A stretch of DNA of 64,000 bases from DATHXC01 sp035459965 (lineage in GTDB: Bacteria > Pseudomonadota > Gammaproteobacteria > Burkholderiales > Methylophilaceae), in contig DATHXC010000005.1 of the NCBI GenBank assembly GCA_035459965.1, positions 62,001 to 126,000 on the forward strand, in the 5' to 3' direction. Within the stretch, counting starts at the first letter, position 1, and each line of letters starts with the position of its first letter. Below are positions 23,162-30,633 of the stretch, one piece after another. The notes below the pieces were generated by a model. That model did not search any database, had not been told where the DNA came from, and saw only the letters and a list, made by a program, of their open reading frames with translations. The position numbers were made by a program, and so were the translations under genes.

Positions 23162-23825
23162 AGAAAAGCCGATTCTATTTAGCGCACCTATGGTGCGGGC
23201 CATCCTTGACGGCAGCAAGACACAGACCAGGCGGATGATTAACCCCCAGCCTTTTATCGATGCTCAAGGTAACTTTTGCTGGAATGGCTTTTGTTTTGGG
23301 CAGGATTCTAGCGGCAATCCACGTTCGGATACGCTTGCGTCGCCTCTACCAAATAGCAAAACAGGGAAAATTTCATGCCCATACGGTAAGCAAGACGATC
23401 AGCTATGGGTGAAAGAAACTTGGCAAGGTTATCGTCAAGTGAGCATTGAATATGATGAGTGGGAGGAAATGGACTCTCCCAAAGACAGGCACGATTACGA
23501 TTTTAAGCCTGTTTATCGGGCAGATGGAAAAAGCGACCCTAACAAATGGCTGCCATCTATATTCATGCCGAGGGAATTCAGCCGGATCCAGCTTGAAATA
23601 GTCAGCGTCAGGGTTGAGCGCTTAAATGATTGTAGCCCACAAGATGCCATTGACGAAGGTATTCATTGGAGGGGAGATAAGTTTATTGGAGTTTTAGATG
23701 TGACACCGGAACGGACTGGCCCTGTCATGGCTTATCAGGATTTATGGGAATCTATCAACGGCGCCGGCAGCTGGGATAAAAACCCCTGGGTGTGGGTAAT
23801 TGAATTCAAGGTCGTAAAACCATGA
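23145..23825 (+). CDS. ASCH/PUA-like phage protein
   Basis: A 226-residue protein with the hallmark opening PILFSAPMVRAILDGSKTQT followed by RR, widespread in phage proteins related to ASCH domains. Later WVKETWQGYR, FMPREFSRIQLEIVSVRVER and the closing DKNPWVWVIEFKVVK complete the pattern. ASCH domains are thought to bind RNA or modified nucleotides. The stop overlaps the methyltransferase start as ATGA, so the two may act together. Confidence 0.8.
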   Translation: MIRIFKEKPILFSAPMVRAILDGSKTQTRRMINPQPFIDAQGNFCWNGFCFGQDSSGNPRSDTLASPLPNSKTGKISCPYGKQDDQLWVKETWQGYRQVSIEYDEWEEMDSPKDRHDYDFKPVYRADGKSDPNKWLPSIFMPREFSRIQLEIVSVRVERLNDCSPQDAIDEGIHWRGDKFIGVLDVTPERTGPVMAYQDLWESINGAGSWDKNPWVWVIEFKVVKP

Positions 23826-25900
23826 AATCCACCATCAACCATTTAACCCAACAGAACCTGGACGTGCACCACGAACTGATCGTGGACCTATTTGCAGGTG
23901 GCGGCGGCATGTCGGAAGGCATATTGATGGCTTCGGGCAGGCATCCGGATATCGCCATCAACCATAGTGACGATGCGCTATCCATGCACCGTGCCAACCA
24001 TCCAGACACACGGCACTTTGTGGCGGATGTGTTTGAGGTGTGCCCGCGTACTGTCACCCAGGGCCGTGCGGTCGGTCATTTACATTTATCGCCAGATTGT
24101 ACCCACCACAGCCAGGCAGCAGGCGGCCAGCCACGCAATGAAAAGATTCGCGCCCTTTCATGGATCGGCAAACGCTGGGCAGGCCAGGCGCAACCACGGG
24201 TCATCACCCTGGAGAACGTCCACCAGGTAGAAAAATGGGGAAGCCTGGTTGCCAAGCGTGACAAAGCCACAGGCCGCGTCATCACCCTGCATATGATCGA
24301 AGGGCCGGACGGTAAGAAAGTAAACCGCGTTGCAGATCCGGGCGAACGCGTGCCGCGTGAGTTTCAGTACCTAGTGCCGAATCCGAAAACCAAGGGCCGC
24401 ACCTGGAAAGCCTTCACCGACCAGCTGCGCGACATGGGATATGACGTGCAGTGGGATCACATGGTGGCCGCAGATTATGGCGCCGGCACCACCAGGGACC
24501 GCCTGTTCATGGTGGCACGCAATGACGGCAAACCGATTGCCTTTCCAGCACCCACCCATTTTAAGAAGCCCAAAAAAGGCCAGCTTAAATGGCACGGCGC
24601 CCATGAGTACATCGATTTCAGCATCGAATCGCGATCGATATTCGACCGCAAGAAAGACCTGGCGAAAGCCACCATGCGCCGCGTTGCCAAAGGCATTAAA
24701 CGCTTTGTGCTGGACAGCACCGATCCATTCATTGTGCCAATCACCAATAACAGCTCCAGCGGCGTTCATGGCATTCAGGAGCCGTTAAGGACCATCACGA
24801 CATCCAAAGGCGGCGAGTTCGCCCTGGTAACACCGGTCCTGACGAAAATGCGAGGCGATAGCACAGGACAGCCATTAACCGACCCGCTGCCGACCATTAC
24901 TTCAGGCGGCGATGCAAAGCGCGCTGCCGGATCGCCCCACGCGATGGCGCTGGCGAGTGCTGTATTGATGCGTACCGATATGCATAAAAGCAATTCTGAA
25001 TGCACCTTCAGCCCCGATGACCCGCTGCGCACGACCACCTCGACAGGGGGGCATGCCCTAGCCAGCGCCGTGATGATTCAAGCCGGGCATGGCGATGGCA
25101 CGGCGGATGGCGTTAAACGTTGGGGATCTGGTGCGAAAGACGCACATGAACCTCTTGGCACCATAACCGCCAGCAACGGCCAGGCGTTGGCGATCGCCTC
25201 GATGATACAAATGGGGTATGGCGAAGCCCCAGGGCAAGAACCACGGGTGTTGGATATCGATCAGCCCATCGGCACGGTCACTGCAGGCGGTAAAAAACAT
25301 GGACTTGTCACCGCGCACCTGGCACAGATGAACGGCGGATTTTACGACGGCGACGGCAAAGCAGCGACCGACCCCCTCTCGACCATCACCAATAGCGGAA
25401 GTCAGCAGCAACTTGTGACGGCCCACCTATGCACGCTGCGCAACAACATGACCGGATCATCGGCAGACGCACCCATTGACACCATCACCGCTAGCGGCGG
25501 CCACCATGCCTTAGTGGAATGCACCCTTTCCCCGGATGACGAAGCCCGCGCACTGCGTGTATCAGCGTTCATCATGTCTTATTACGGTACCGACAACATG
25601 AGCAGCATGCAGGAACCGCTGCCAACCATCACCACCAAAGACCGCTTGGCGCTTGTAACAGTGATTTACCAAGGCACGCCCTACGTCATTGTGGATATTA
25701 AGCTGCGCATGCTGGCTCCGAAAGAGCTATATGCCGCCCAGGGGTTCCGCCCCGATTACATCATCACCCACGGACATGACGGCCGAAAATTCAGCGGCAG
25801 CAAGCAGGTAAAGATGTGCGGAAATTCCGTTTCACCATACCCCGCAGCAGCATTGTATGCGGCCTGCCACGAAGGGGAAGACATGAGGTTAGTAGCATGA
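23822..25900 (+). CDS. C5-cytosine DNA methyltransferase with eight internal repeats
   Basis: A 692-residue enzyme. SAM-binding DLFAGGGG at residues 22-29. The catalytic motif appears as SPDCTHHSQA (Cys93) instead of the usual PCQ. ENV at 131-133. GTTRDRLFMVA at 222-232. Closing motifs MLAPKELYAAQGF and CGNSVSPYPAAAL. Between about 320 and 637 is an insertion with eight degenerate copies of (D/E)PLxTITxxGGxxALV, occupying the place of the target-recognition domain and making the protein far longer than single-domain Dcm enzymes. No restriction endonuclease is encoded nearby, so it probably protects phage DNA. Confidence 0.93.
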   Translation: MKSTINHLTQQNLDVHHELIVDLFAGGGGMSEGILMASGRHPDIAINHSDDALSMHRANHPDTRHFVADVFEVCPRTVTQGRAVGHLHLSPDCTHHSQAAGGQPRNEKIRALSWIGKRWAGQAQPRVITLENVHQVEKWGSLVAKRDKATGRVITLHMIEGPDGKKVNRVADPGERVPREFQYLVPNPKTKGRTWKAFTDQLRDMGYDVQWDHMVAADYGAGTTRDRLFMVARNDGKPIAFPAPTHFKKPKKGQLKWHGAHEYIDFSIESRSIFDRKKDLAKATMRRVAKGIKRFVLDSTDPFIVPITNNSSSGVHGIQEPLRTITTSKGGEFALVTPVLTKMRGDSTGQPLTDPLPTITSGGDAKRAAGSPHAMALASAVLMRTDMHKSNSECTFSPDDPLRTTTSTGGHALASAVMIQAGHGDGTADGVKRWGSGAKDAHEPLGTITASNGQALAIASMIQMGYGEAPGQEPRVLDIDQPIGTVTAGGKKHGLVTAHLAQMNGGFYDGDGKAATDPLSTITNSGSQQQLVTAHLCTLRNNMTGSSADAPIDTITASGGHHALVECTLSPDDEARALRVSAFIMSYYGTDNMSSMQEPLPTITTKDRLALVTVIYQGTPYVIVDIKLRMLAPKELYAAQGFRPDYIITHGHDGRKFSGSKQVKMCGNSVSPYPAAALYAACHEGEDMRLVA

Positions 25901-25910
25901 GGGGGCCGAG

Positions 25911-26219
25911 ATGAGTCTAGATTTATTCACTTCAGTAAATTCGTCTTTTGCTGACATCTTAGGAAATAAAAAGGATGTTTTTGACGAAGCAACCAGACGC
26001 AAGCGCTGGGCTTCTTTTTTGAAAGCCGCACGGGCTAATGGTGCGGCCGGCAGAGAATGCGCCAAGCATTGGGTTACTCATGAATGCGCCGGATGCAAAC
26101 ATAAAAAGGGAGCGTGGTGCGTCTCTGAAGGCTTGCCGTGCACTGTCAATCCAATACTTAGCTTTCGGCATGGTGTGAGTGGAATGGCTTGCATGGGTGC
26201 TGGGTGGGAAAAAGCATGA
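25911..26219 (+). CDS. Cysteine-rich phage protein, 102 aa
   Basis: Contains ECAKHWVTHECAGCKHKKGAWC and further cysteines (LPCTVNP, GMACMG), likely a zinc-binding treble-clef-like fold. The N-terminal 45 residues are helical and basic. It follows the methyltransferase closely. This is the last rightward gene before the leftward pair. No family recognised. Confidence 0.65.
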   Translation: MSLDLFTSVNSSFADILGNKKDVFDEATRRKRWASFLKAARANGAAGRECAKHWVTHECAGCKHKKGAWCVSEGLPCTVNPILSFRHGVSGMACMGAGWEKA

Positions 26220-26221
26220 GA

Positions 26222-26614
26222 TCAATCTGCATATTTTCGCAGGAGTTCGCGGGCCTTGTCGGTCATCATCCAAGAGCCTGTTTCCGCATGGATGAGGTAA
26301 CCGGTATTAAGCAAGGCCTGCAGCGCCTCATTGGGCAGATCCGGCTGGCTGTTGTATTGGCACTTGCGGATCGACGCAAGCAACTGATGCGGCCAGTCCG
26401 CGCGGACGATCGAAATGAATTCGGGGGTGCGTCCGTAGAGCTTCATGAACTGGCGGCCTTTACTGGTGGTATGCCAGTCCGTGCCATGCAAGGTGACGTA
26501 CCCCAGGTCCATCAAGGTCTTTGCCTTCAGGCTATCAATTACGGCATCGCCACGCTCGTGGATGCTGTCCAGGGTGATAAACAGGCTGGGATGTATAGGG
26601 AATGTGGTGGGCAT
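26222..26614 (-). CDS. Leftward island gene 2: duplicated winged-helix-like protein, 130 aa
   Basis: Two similar halves are visible: residues 31-60 (LMDLGYVTLHGTDWHTTSKG) and 98-128 (LLNTGYLIHAETGSWMMTDK), each with the helix, GY-turn, strand, W..T.KGR pattern of a winged helix. The gene starts immediately after the stop of the 87-aa gene (TAGATG) and runs against the early operon. The larger frame on the opposite strand (260 aa) lacks sensible protein features and is taken as a shadow. Possibly a moron-type regulator. Confidence 0.65.
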   Translation of the reverse strand: MPTTFPIHPSLFITLDSIHERGDAVIDSLKAKTLMDLGYVTLHGTDWHTTSKGRQFMKLYGRTPEFISIVRADWPHQLLASIRKCQYNSQPDLPNEALQALLNTGYLIHAETGSWMMTDKARELLRKYAD

Positions 26615-26878
26615 CTATGCATAGAAGTTTTCAGGGGTAATGATGATTATATATCCCTCTTCCGGCCCGTGCTTAATCAGGTCCAGCGCCACCGCGTGGA
26701 ATTTCTCCACGTAATCCTCAAACACAGCGCCATAGTCCAGCGCTTCGCTGGCCTCTTCGGCGTCGTAATGCGCAATCTCTTCCAGCAGCTCGTTAGGCAC
26801 CTGGAATTTATACACGCGACCGCCCTGCGTAATCTCAAAATTTGCACTGGCGCTGTCAACTATCAGGTTATTGATCAT
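26615..26878 (-). CDS. Leftward island gene 1: hypothetical protein, 87 aa
   Basis: Start MINNLIVDSASANFEITQGG is chosen for GGAG nine bases upstream. The protein is acidic (ELLEEIAHYDAEEASEALDY) and has a predicted beta N-terminus and helical C-terminus ending IIITPENFYA. Its start codon overlaps the start of the divergent gene on the plus strand (CATG). No promoter was identified, though it must lie inside the coding region of that neighbour. Function unknown. Confidence 0.65.
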   Translation of the reverse strand: MINNLIVDSASANFEITQGGRVYKFQVPNELLEEIAHYDAEEASEALDYGAVFEDYVEKFHAVALDLIKHGPEEGYIIIITPENFYA

Positions 26879-27353
26879 GGCTTTTTCTCCTGCAGCCATA
26901 TTGCGCCGGCAGCGCTCGGTAATCAATCAGGTGGATTCTTACACGTCGACGGGGGCCACCATGCAGCGTGAACGTGTCGACGCACTGATATCCCGCATAT
27001 GCCGCGAACACCTGGGCGAGAGCCAGAAGGCGCAGGCCAAGTACTACCAGGTATTGCATGAACAACTCGCCCCGCTCGCCCGCCTGCTTGAAAAAGACAT
27101 CCAGGACCATAAGACCAATGCCACGCTGGTATGGAATGAGAAAGTTAAGGCGCTGGAAGTGCAGCAGGCGTTTTACCAGCAGCTGCTGGCCATTACCTAC
27201 AACAAGGATTTAAAGCCAGCCGAACGGCTGCAGGCGCTGGCCAGGATGATCGAGCCCAAGCTGAAAGAGAAAAACCTGGCGAAGTTCAGGGAAAAATCTG
27301 AACCGCTTTTAACACCCAACGAAACACCCTATACACAAAAGGAACTTGTATGA
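26877..27353 (+). CDS. Hypothetical helical phage protein, 158 aa
   Basis: Taken from MAFSPAAILRRQRSVINQVD, with AGG about nine bases upstream. An internal start MQRERVDALISRI is possible. It is almost entirely alpha-helical and charged (SQKAQAKYYQVLHEQLAPLA, EKVKALEVQQAFYQQLLAIT), suggesting a coiled coil. The stop overlaps the next start (ATGA). It resumes the rightward early operon after the leftward pair. Family not recognised. Confidence 0.65.
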   Translation: MAFSPAAILRRQRSVINQVDSYTSTGATMQRERVDALISRICREHLGESQKAQAKYYQVLHEQLAPLARLLEKDIQDHKTNATLVWNEKVKALEVQQAFYQQLLAITYNKDLKPAERLQALARMIEPKLKEKNLAKFREKSEPLLTPNETPYTQKELV

Positions 27354-27703
27354 CCACTACCGATATTGAAGTACCAGCTGATCTATTCAATCCGGAGCGC
27401 ATGCCTGGTCGTGATGAATTCGGGTTTGTTGGACATCCGGATGCGGATCTGATTTACCGCCAAATGGCCACAGATGATGAGGGCGAGGCAGCTTGGCGCT
27501 TCATTGAAAATTTGGGATATGAATACAAAGTGGTTTCTTTAGAGGGCGATGCTAGTGAAGAAATATGCACCCGATACTTTGAAGGCAACAGCCCAGACTG
27601 TTCCTATTGGGTACCAAGTAAGCCAGAGGGTGAAGGATGGCTACTTGCATGGATCACTGACACTGAAGATGGCCCAGCAGCGGTTTATGTAAAGAAGGTA
27701 TGA
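27350..27703 (+). CDS. Hypothetical acidic phage protein, 117 aa
   Basis: Strongly acidic (FGFVGHPDADLIYRQMATDD, EGDASEEICTRYFEG). It could be a DNA-mimic-type protein, which is speculation. ATGA-coupled on both sides. No recognisable domain. Confidence 0.65.
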   Translation: MTTTDIEVPADLFNPERMPGRDEFGFVGHPDADLIYRQMATDDEGEAAWRFIENLGYEYKVVSLEGDASEEICTRYFEGNSPDCSYWVPSKPEGEGWLLAWITDTEDGPAAVYVKKV

Positions 27704-27909
27704 CCACGGTATTTCTAGATTGCAATCGGCTATTGGCTGCGCTTGATGACGGCAAAGGAATTACTTCAGTCATCCAGCATCACCGACCATGCCCCGTTTG
27801 CCCTACAACGATTTTGCACTTAATGCCAGGTGATACAAAAATGTGCGCATATTGGATCTGCGGGTTTTGCAAGACAACTTTTCAACTGATCGGTGAAAAC
27901 GATGAATAG
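27700..27909 (+). CDS. Small zinc-ribbon protein, 69 aa
   Basis: Two Cys pairs, CPVC (after HHRP) and CGFC, separated by about 20 residues, form a zinc ribbon. The N-terminus is MTTVFLDCNRLLAALDDGKG. ATGA-coupled to the previous gene and overlapping the next by eight bases. Role unknown; such ribbons often bind nucleic acids or partner proteins. Confidence 0.65.
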   Translation: MTTVFLDCNRLLAALDDGKGITSVIQHHRPCPVCPTTILHLMPGDTKMCAYWICGFCKTTFQLIGENDE

Positions 27910-28159
27910 CCAATACGGACTGTGGGCGAAATTCGAACCGCATCACATTGACCCAGCCAAACCTAACGAAAAGAAAGGTCAATGGCGGGTAACGCACTGC
28001 AGCCAGCATCCCAACCCGGACACAAAACCATTTTTTCTGGCCGGCGTTATTCCGGATGAAATATTGGTGACTTCCACCAGGCCATACCCTAAAGGCTGCA
28101 TCGTTAAGCCGAACCGTATTTTTAGCATAGCCCTTAAATCAATGAGGACCGCATCATGA
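27902..28159 (+). CDS. Hypothetical phage protein, 85 aa
   Basis: Start MNSQYGLWAKFEPHHIDPAK is preferred over the ATG three codons upstream, both being within the end of the zinc-ribbon gene. The protein contains GQWRVTHCSQHPNPDTKPFF and several prolines. Its stop overlaps the AlpA-like start. Not recognised. Confidence 0.6.
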   Translation: MNSQYGLWAKFEPHHIDPAKPNEKKGQWRVTHCSQHPNPDTKPFFLAGVIPDEILVTSTRPYPKGCIVKPNRIFSIALKSMRTAS

Positions 28160-28353
28160 ACGACAAGCCAGTAAAAAACAGTTTCAACCTGAAAGATTTA
28201 ATGGCGCTGCTCGATGGCAAGAGTCGCACCACTATCTATCGGATGCGGCAAAAAGGGATACTGCCCGAGCCGGATATCGATGACGGTGCCCACCCTATCT
28301 GGTTTCGGGCGACCCTGGAAAAGCACCTGCCGAACTTCACCGGGCAGTCCTAA
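28156..28353 (+). CDS. AlpA/MerR-like helix-turn-helix protein, probable excisionase
   Basis: A 65-residue protein whose DLMALLDGKSRTTIYRMRQK followed by GILPEPD is the helix-turn-helix and wing of AlpA/excisionase proteins, ending IWFRATLEKHLPNF. Located about 0.7 kb from the integrase gene at the end of the early operon, it is the best candidate for directing excision or regulating int. It may recognise the ATACCCTT repeats at the int start. Confidence 0.75.
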   Translation: MNDKPVKNSFNLKDLMALLDGKSRTTIYRMRQKGILPEPDIDDGAHPIWFRATLEKHLPNFTGQS

Positions 28354-28355
28354 GC

Positions 28356-28589
28356 ATGAGCAGCCTTTACGACCATGTTGATAACCTACTAGGTCCAAGC
28401 TTGCTAATTGTTACCGATAGCCAGCTTCGTGAAATAAAAATGAAATGGTGGAATCGACACCGGTGGTCCCATCCCGCAAATTGGGATTGCTTTGGCTTCG
28501 GTGCACACAACATGAAGGTTTCACTAATGGGATTCAGGGATCATCTAACCCTGAGTAAAACAAAGATTATAAGGATTGAGACAGAATGA
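28356..28589 (+). CDS. Hypothetical phage protein, 77 aa
   Basis: Basic and aromatic (MKWWNRHRWSHPANWDCFGF), AT-rich codons compared with upstream genes. The stop overlaps the MazG-like start (ATGA). No family recognised. Confidence 0.6.
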   Translation: MSSLYDHVDNLLGPSLLIVTDSQLREIKMKWWNRHRWSHPANWDCFGFGAHNMKVSLMGFRDHLTLSKTKIIRIETE

Positions 28590-28888
28590 ATGGAGCTAAG
28601 TATCTAAACGATATTGCAGAAAAACAAAAGCAATGGCTGATAAAAATGGGATGGTGGAAAAATAAAACTCAACTTGAATCGTTGATGTTGATAGTTTCTG
28701 AATGTGGAGAAGCTGCAAACGAGGTCCGCAGCGATGCTCCAACAGATCATTTTGGCGAGGAATTGGCAGACATTATTCTAAGAACTTTAGGACTTGCCGC
28801 TGAAAATGATGTCGATATCCAAAGCGCTGTAGAAAACAAAATGAAAAAGAATTTACAATTAAAGCCAAATCCATTACGTCTTAAATGA
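28586..28888 (+). CDS. MazG-like nucleotide pyrophosphohydrolase
   Basis: A 100-residue, single-domain protein. SLMLIVSECGEAANEVRSDA provides the ExxE metal motif and HFGEELADIILRTLGLA supplies ExxD, the two halves of the MazG metal site. Such enzymes cleave NTPs or dNTPs, including modified or alarmone-related nucleotides, and are frequent in phages. The gene is AT-rich and ATGA-coupled to its neighbours. Confidence 0.85.
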   Translation: MNGAKYLNDIAEKQKQWLIKMGWWKNKTQLESLMLIVSECGEAANEVRSDAPTDHFGEELADIILRTLGLAAENDVDIQSAVENKMKKNLQLKPNPLRLK

Positions 28889-29028
28889 TGCAAATATATC
28901 TTAATTATTTTTTACTTTTCCAGTTCGCAATTTTAGCAATTGCTTGGCTAATATCCGGGGATCGGATTCAATCTATATATTGGGCCGGCGCATTCTTATG
29001 CACCGCAGGTGTGACTTTTAAGGCTTAA
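28885..29028 (+). CDS. Small membrane protein, 47 aa, two predicted helices
   Basis: The frame MMQIYLNYFLLFQFAILAIA to GVTFKA starts on the MazG-like stop (ATGA) and ends three bases before the integrase stop on the opposite strand. Two hydrophobic stretches (FLLFQFAILAIAWLI and IYWAGAFLCTAGV) suggest a hairpin in the membrane. Function unknown; position and coupling support translation. Confidence 0.5.
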   Translation: MMQIYLNYFLLFQFAILAIAWLISGDRIQSIYWAGAFLCTAGVTFKA

Positions 29029-29031
29029 ACT

Positions 29032-30174
29032 TCAGTTTGGCTTTTTAGCGATCGCGGCCAATATCCATTCAGCCCACCAGTCCATCAGCTTCACGCGCTC
29101 CTCTAAATATTCCGCCCGGTTGTACGCCTTACGCACAGCATCAGTTTCTTGGTGCGCCAGCTGCCGCTCTATCACATCGCGGCTGAATGGTGATTGTTCA
29201 TTCAGAACGGTCGACGCAAGCGCCCTGAATCCATGCACCGTCATGCGGTTACGGTAGCCAAGGCGATACAATCCAAACAACATAGTATTTTCACTGATCG
29301 GGTGCGCCGGCCGCGTCGGTGAATTAAGCACGTATTTATAGTCACCAGTGTGCAGGTTGATTTCATCCAGCAGCTGCAGGGCGAACTTCGACAGCGGCAC
29401 CACATGGATTTTACCCATTTTCATACGCACTTCAGGAATCACCCAGAACGTCTTATCGCGGATTTCCGATAGCTCCCACCACCTGATCTCGCCGGTGCGC
29501 GTCATCGTCAGCGCTGTAAGCATTAACCCTATGCGCGTGATCGGTTCGGTATAGGCCATGATGTCTTTAAACAGCTGCGGGGCTTCCTCGATCGATACGC
29601 ACGGCATATGCGTGACTTTTGGCGCCTGCAGCACGCGTGAAAGATTGACGGCCGGATGATTTTCCAATTTACCGATGTCCACCGCATAGTCCAGGATCTG
29701 CCGCACGTGCATGGCTACCCGGTGCGCGGTCTCTGAAATACCCTTCGCTTGAATTTTCTGCACCATATCCACCAGGTCTGCCCGTTTTATGGTGTCGATG
29801 ACCTTCTTACCGATCACCGGCGAAACATAGGTGTCGACGCGGCTCATGATGGTTTGTTTATGCTTGATATTTTTCAGGCCAGGCAGCTTGTGCTTATACC
29901 AGTCGGCTTTCAAGGCATCGAATGTCGGCATCGATCGCGCCATTCCGGACGCGAGAAAATCCTTAAATTCGGAATTAAGCAGGCGAGCTTTAGCCAGGCT
30001 GATCTCGGGATATAAACCAAAGGTTTTAGTCTTGCTTTTACCGTCGATTTTATAGTTGGTGCGCCAGCTTTTAACTGAGCGAGGGGTGACGATCAGATAC
30101 AGACTGTCAGCGTCATACAGCTTATATTGGCGGTCTTTTGGCTTGGCGCCGTCTATCTGTTTTGAGGTCAGCAT
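29032..30174 (-). CDS. int: Tyrosine integrase, P4 type
   Basis: A 380-residue recombinase from MLTSKQIDGAKPKDRQYKLY, the standard N-terminus of P4-like integrases. An in-frame ATG 28 codons earlier would run through the repeats upstream. Catalytic residues: Arg in LTMTRTGEIRWWE, HxxR in HGFRALASTVLNE, and Tyr in the AYNRAEYLEERVKLMDWWA segment. The N-terminal arm-binding domain (SWRTNYKIDGKSKTKTFGLY) should bind the direct repeats beside the gene. P4-type enzymes integrate at tRNA 3' ends, matching the adjacent tRNA-Cys. Confidence 0.95.
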   Translation of the reverse strand: MLTSKQIDGAKPKDRQYKLYDADSLYLIVTPRSVKSWRTNYKIDGKSKTKTFGLYPEISLAKARLLNSEFKDFLASGMARSMPTFDALKADWYKHKLPGLKNIKHKQTIMSRVDTYVSPVIGKKVIDTIKRADLVDMVQKIQAKGISETAHRVAMHVRQILDYAVDIGKLENHPAVNLSRVLQAPKVTHMPCVSIEEAPQLFKDIMAYTEPITRIGLMLTALTMTRTGEIRWWELSEIRDKTFWVIPEVRMKMGKIHVVPLSKFALQLLDEINLHTGDYKYVLNSPTRPAHPISENTMLFGLYRLGYRNRMTVHGFRALASTVLNEQSPFSRDVIERQLAHQETDAVRKAYNRAEYLEERVKLMDWWAEWILAAIAKKPN

Positions 30175-30212
30175 AAGGGTATTGAAACCTCGATACCCTT
30201 GCCGATACCCTT
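30175..30212. promoter_or_regulatory. ATACCCTT repeats at the integrase start
   Basis: ATACCCTT occurs at 30193 and 30205 (12 bp apart) and as its complement AAGGGTAT at 30175-30182. The cluster covers the int start region and could bind integrase or the AlpA-like protein and thus autoregulate int. Confidence 0.5.
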
Positions 30213-30240
30213 CGACCACATGCAATAAGACGGAATAGAG

Positions 30241-30320
30241 TGAAACATGATGAAACACCGCAAGCCCTGAGAAGCCTGAATACTAGCGGGTTTTGATTTG
30301 AAATGAAACAGAGTGAAACA
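30241..30320. promoter_or_regulatory. Paired TGAAACA repeats, probable integrase arm sites
   Basis: Four copies of TGAAACA in two pairs, 30241/30251 and 30304/30314, each pair spaced exactly 10 bp (one helical turn). They lie between int and the tRNA 3' end, where attP arm-type sites of P4-like integrases are found. Confidence 0.6.
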
Positions 30321-30336
30321 GAAAAAAACAAGGTGT

Positions 30337-30410
30337 TGGAGGCGCGAGCCGGAATCGAACCGGCGTAAACGGCTTTGCAGGCCGCGGCATAACCATTTTG
30401 CTATCGCGCC
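30337..30410 (-). tRNA. tRNA-Cys (GCA), prophage attachment gene
   Basis: A 74-base cloverleaf with encoded CCA: acceptor GGCGCGA/TCGCGCC, anticodon stem CGGCC..., loop with GCA, T arm CCGGTTCGATTCCGG. The gene is intact. Its 3' end forms the prophage boundary, so the core att sequence probably begins within the T arm or acceptor. Confidence 0.97.
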
Positions 30411-30453
30411 ATAACCGCAGTAAACGCTTTAGAAGAAACGTTAGGGTTAGAGC

Positions 30454-30494
30454 AAAAAAGGGAAAGCAACCTGAACAGTAGCCTTCCCTTTTTT
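30454..30494. terminator. Bidirectional terminator between tRNA-Gly and tRNA-Cys
   Basis: AAAAAAGGGAAAGC pairs with GCCTTCCCTTTTTT around a 13-base loop, with T runs on both strands. It separates the two tRNA genes, so tRNA-Cys may use its own promoter. Confidence 0.75.
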
Positions 30495-30499
30495 ATATT

Positions 30500-30576
<77 letters not shown>

Positions 30577-30633
30577 TTAAGAAGGCAGCATTTTAGCGAT
30601 TTTCAGGCAGGTGTCAAGGCTGATTCACGCTTA

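Larger units (their letters stand above)
1..30336. mobile_element. Temperate prophage, HK97-type head with Mu-type contractile tail (left end outside window)
   Basis: A continuous run of phage genes with the expected modules: tail, connector, head, packaging, late regulator, replication, repressor/Cro/CII switch, early accessory operon, excisionase-like gene and tyrosine integrase. The right boundary is placed at the 3' end of tRNA-Cys because the integrase and its probable binding sites abut it and typical chromosomal genes begin immediately beyond. The left boundary is not seen, since the gpP-like gene is cut at base 1 and baseplate, tail-fibre and lysis genes have not yet appeared. A tyrosine integrase rather than a Mu transposase shows that only the tail is Mu-like. 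No obviously broken gene was found in the visible part, so the element may be intact. Confidence 0.95.

Noticed and set aside
26189..26971. 260-aa open frame on the plus strand
   Set aside because: It covers two leftward genes with better protein character and ribosome sites; its own composition looks like an antisense shadow.
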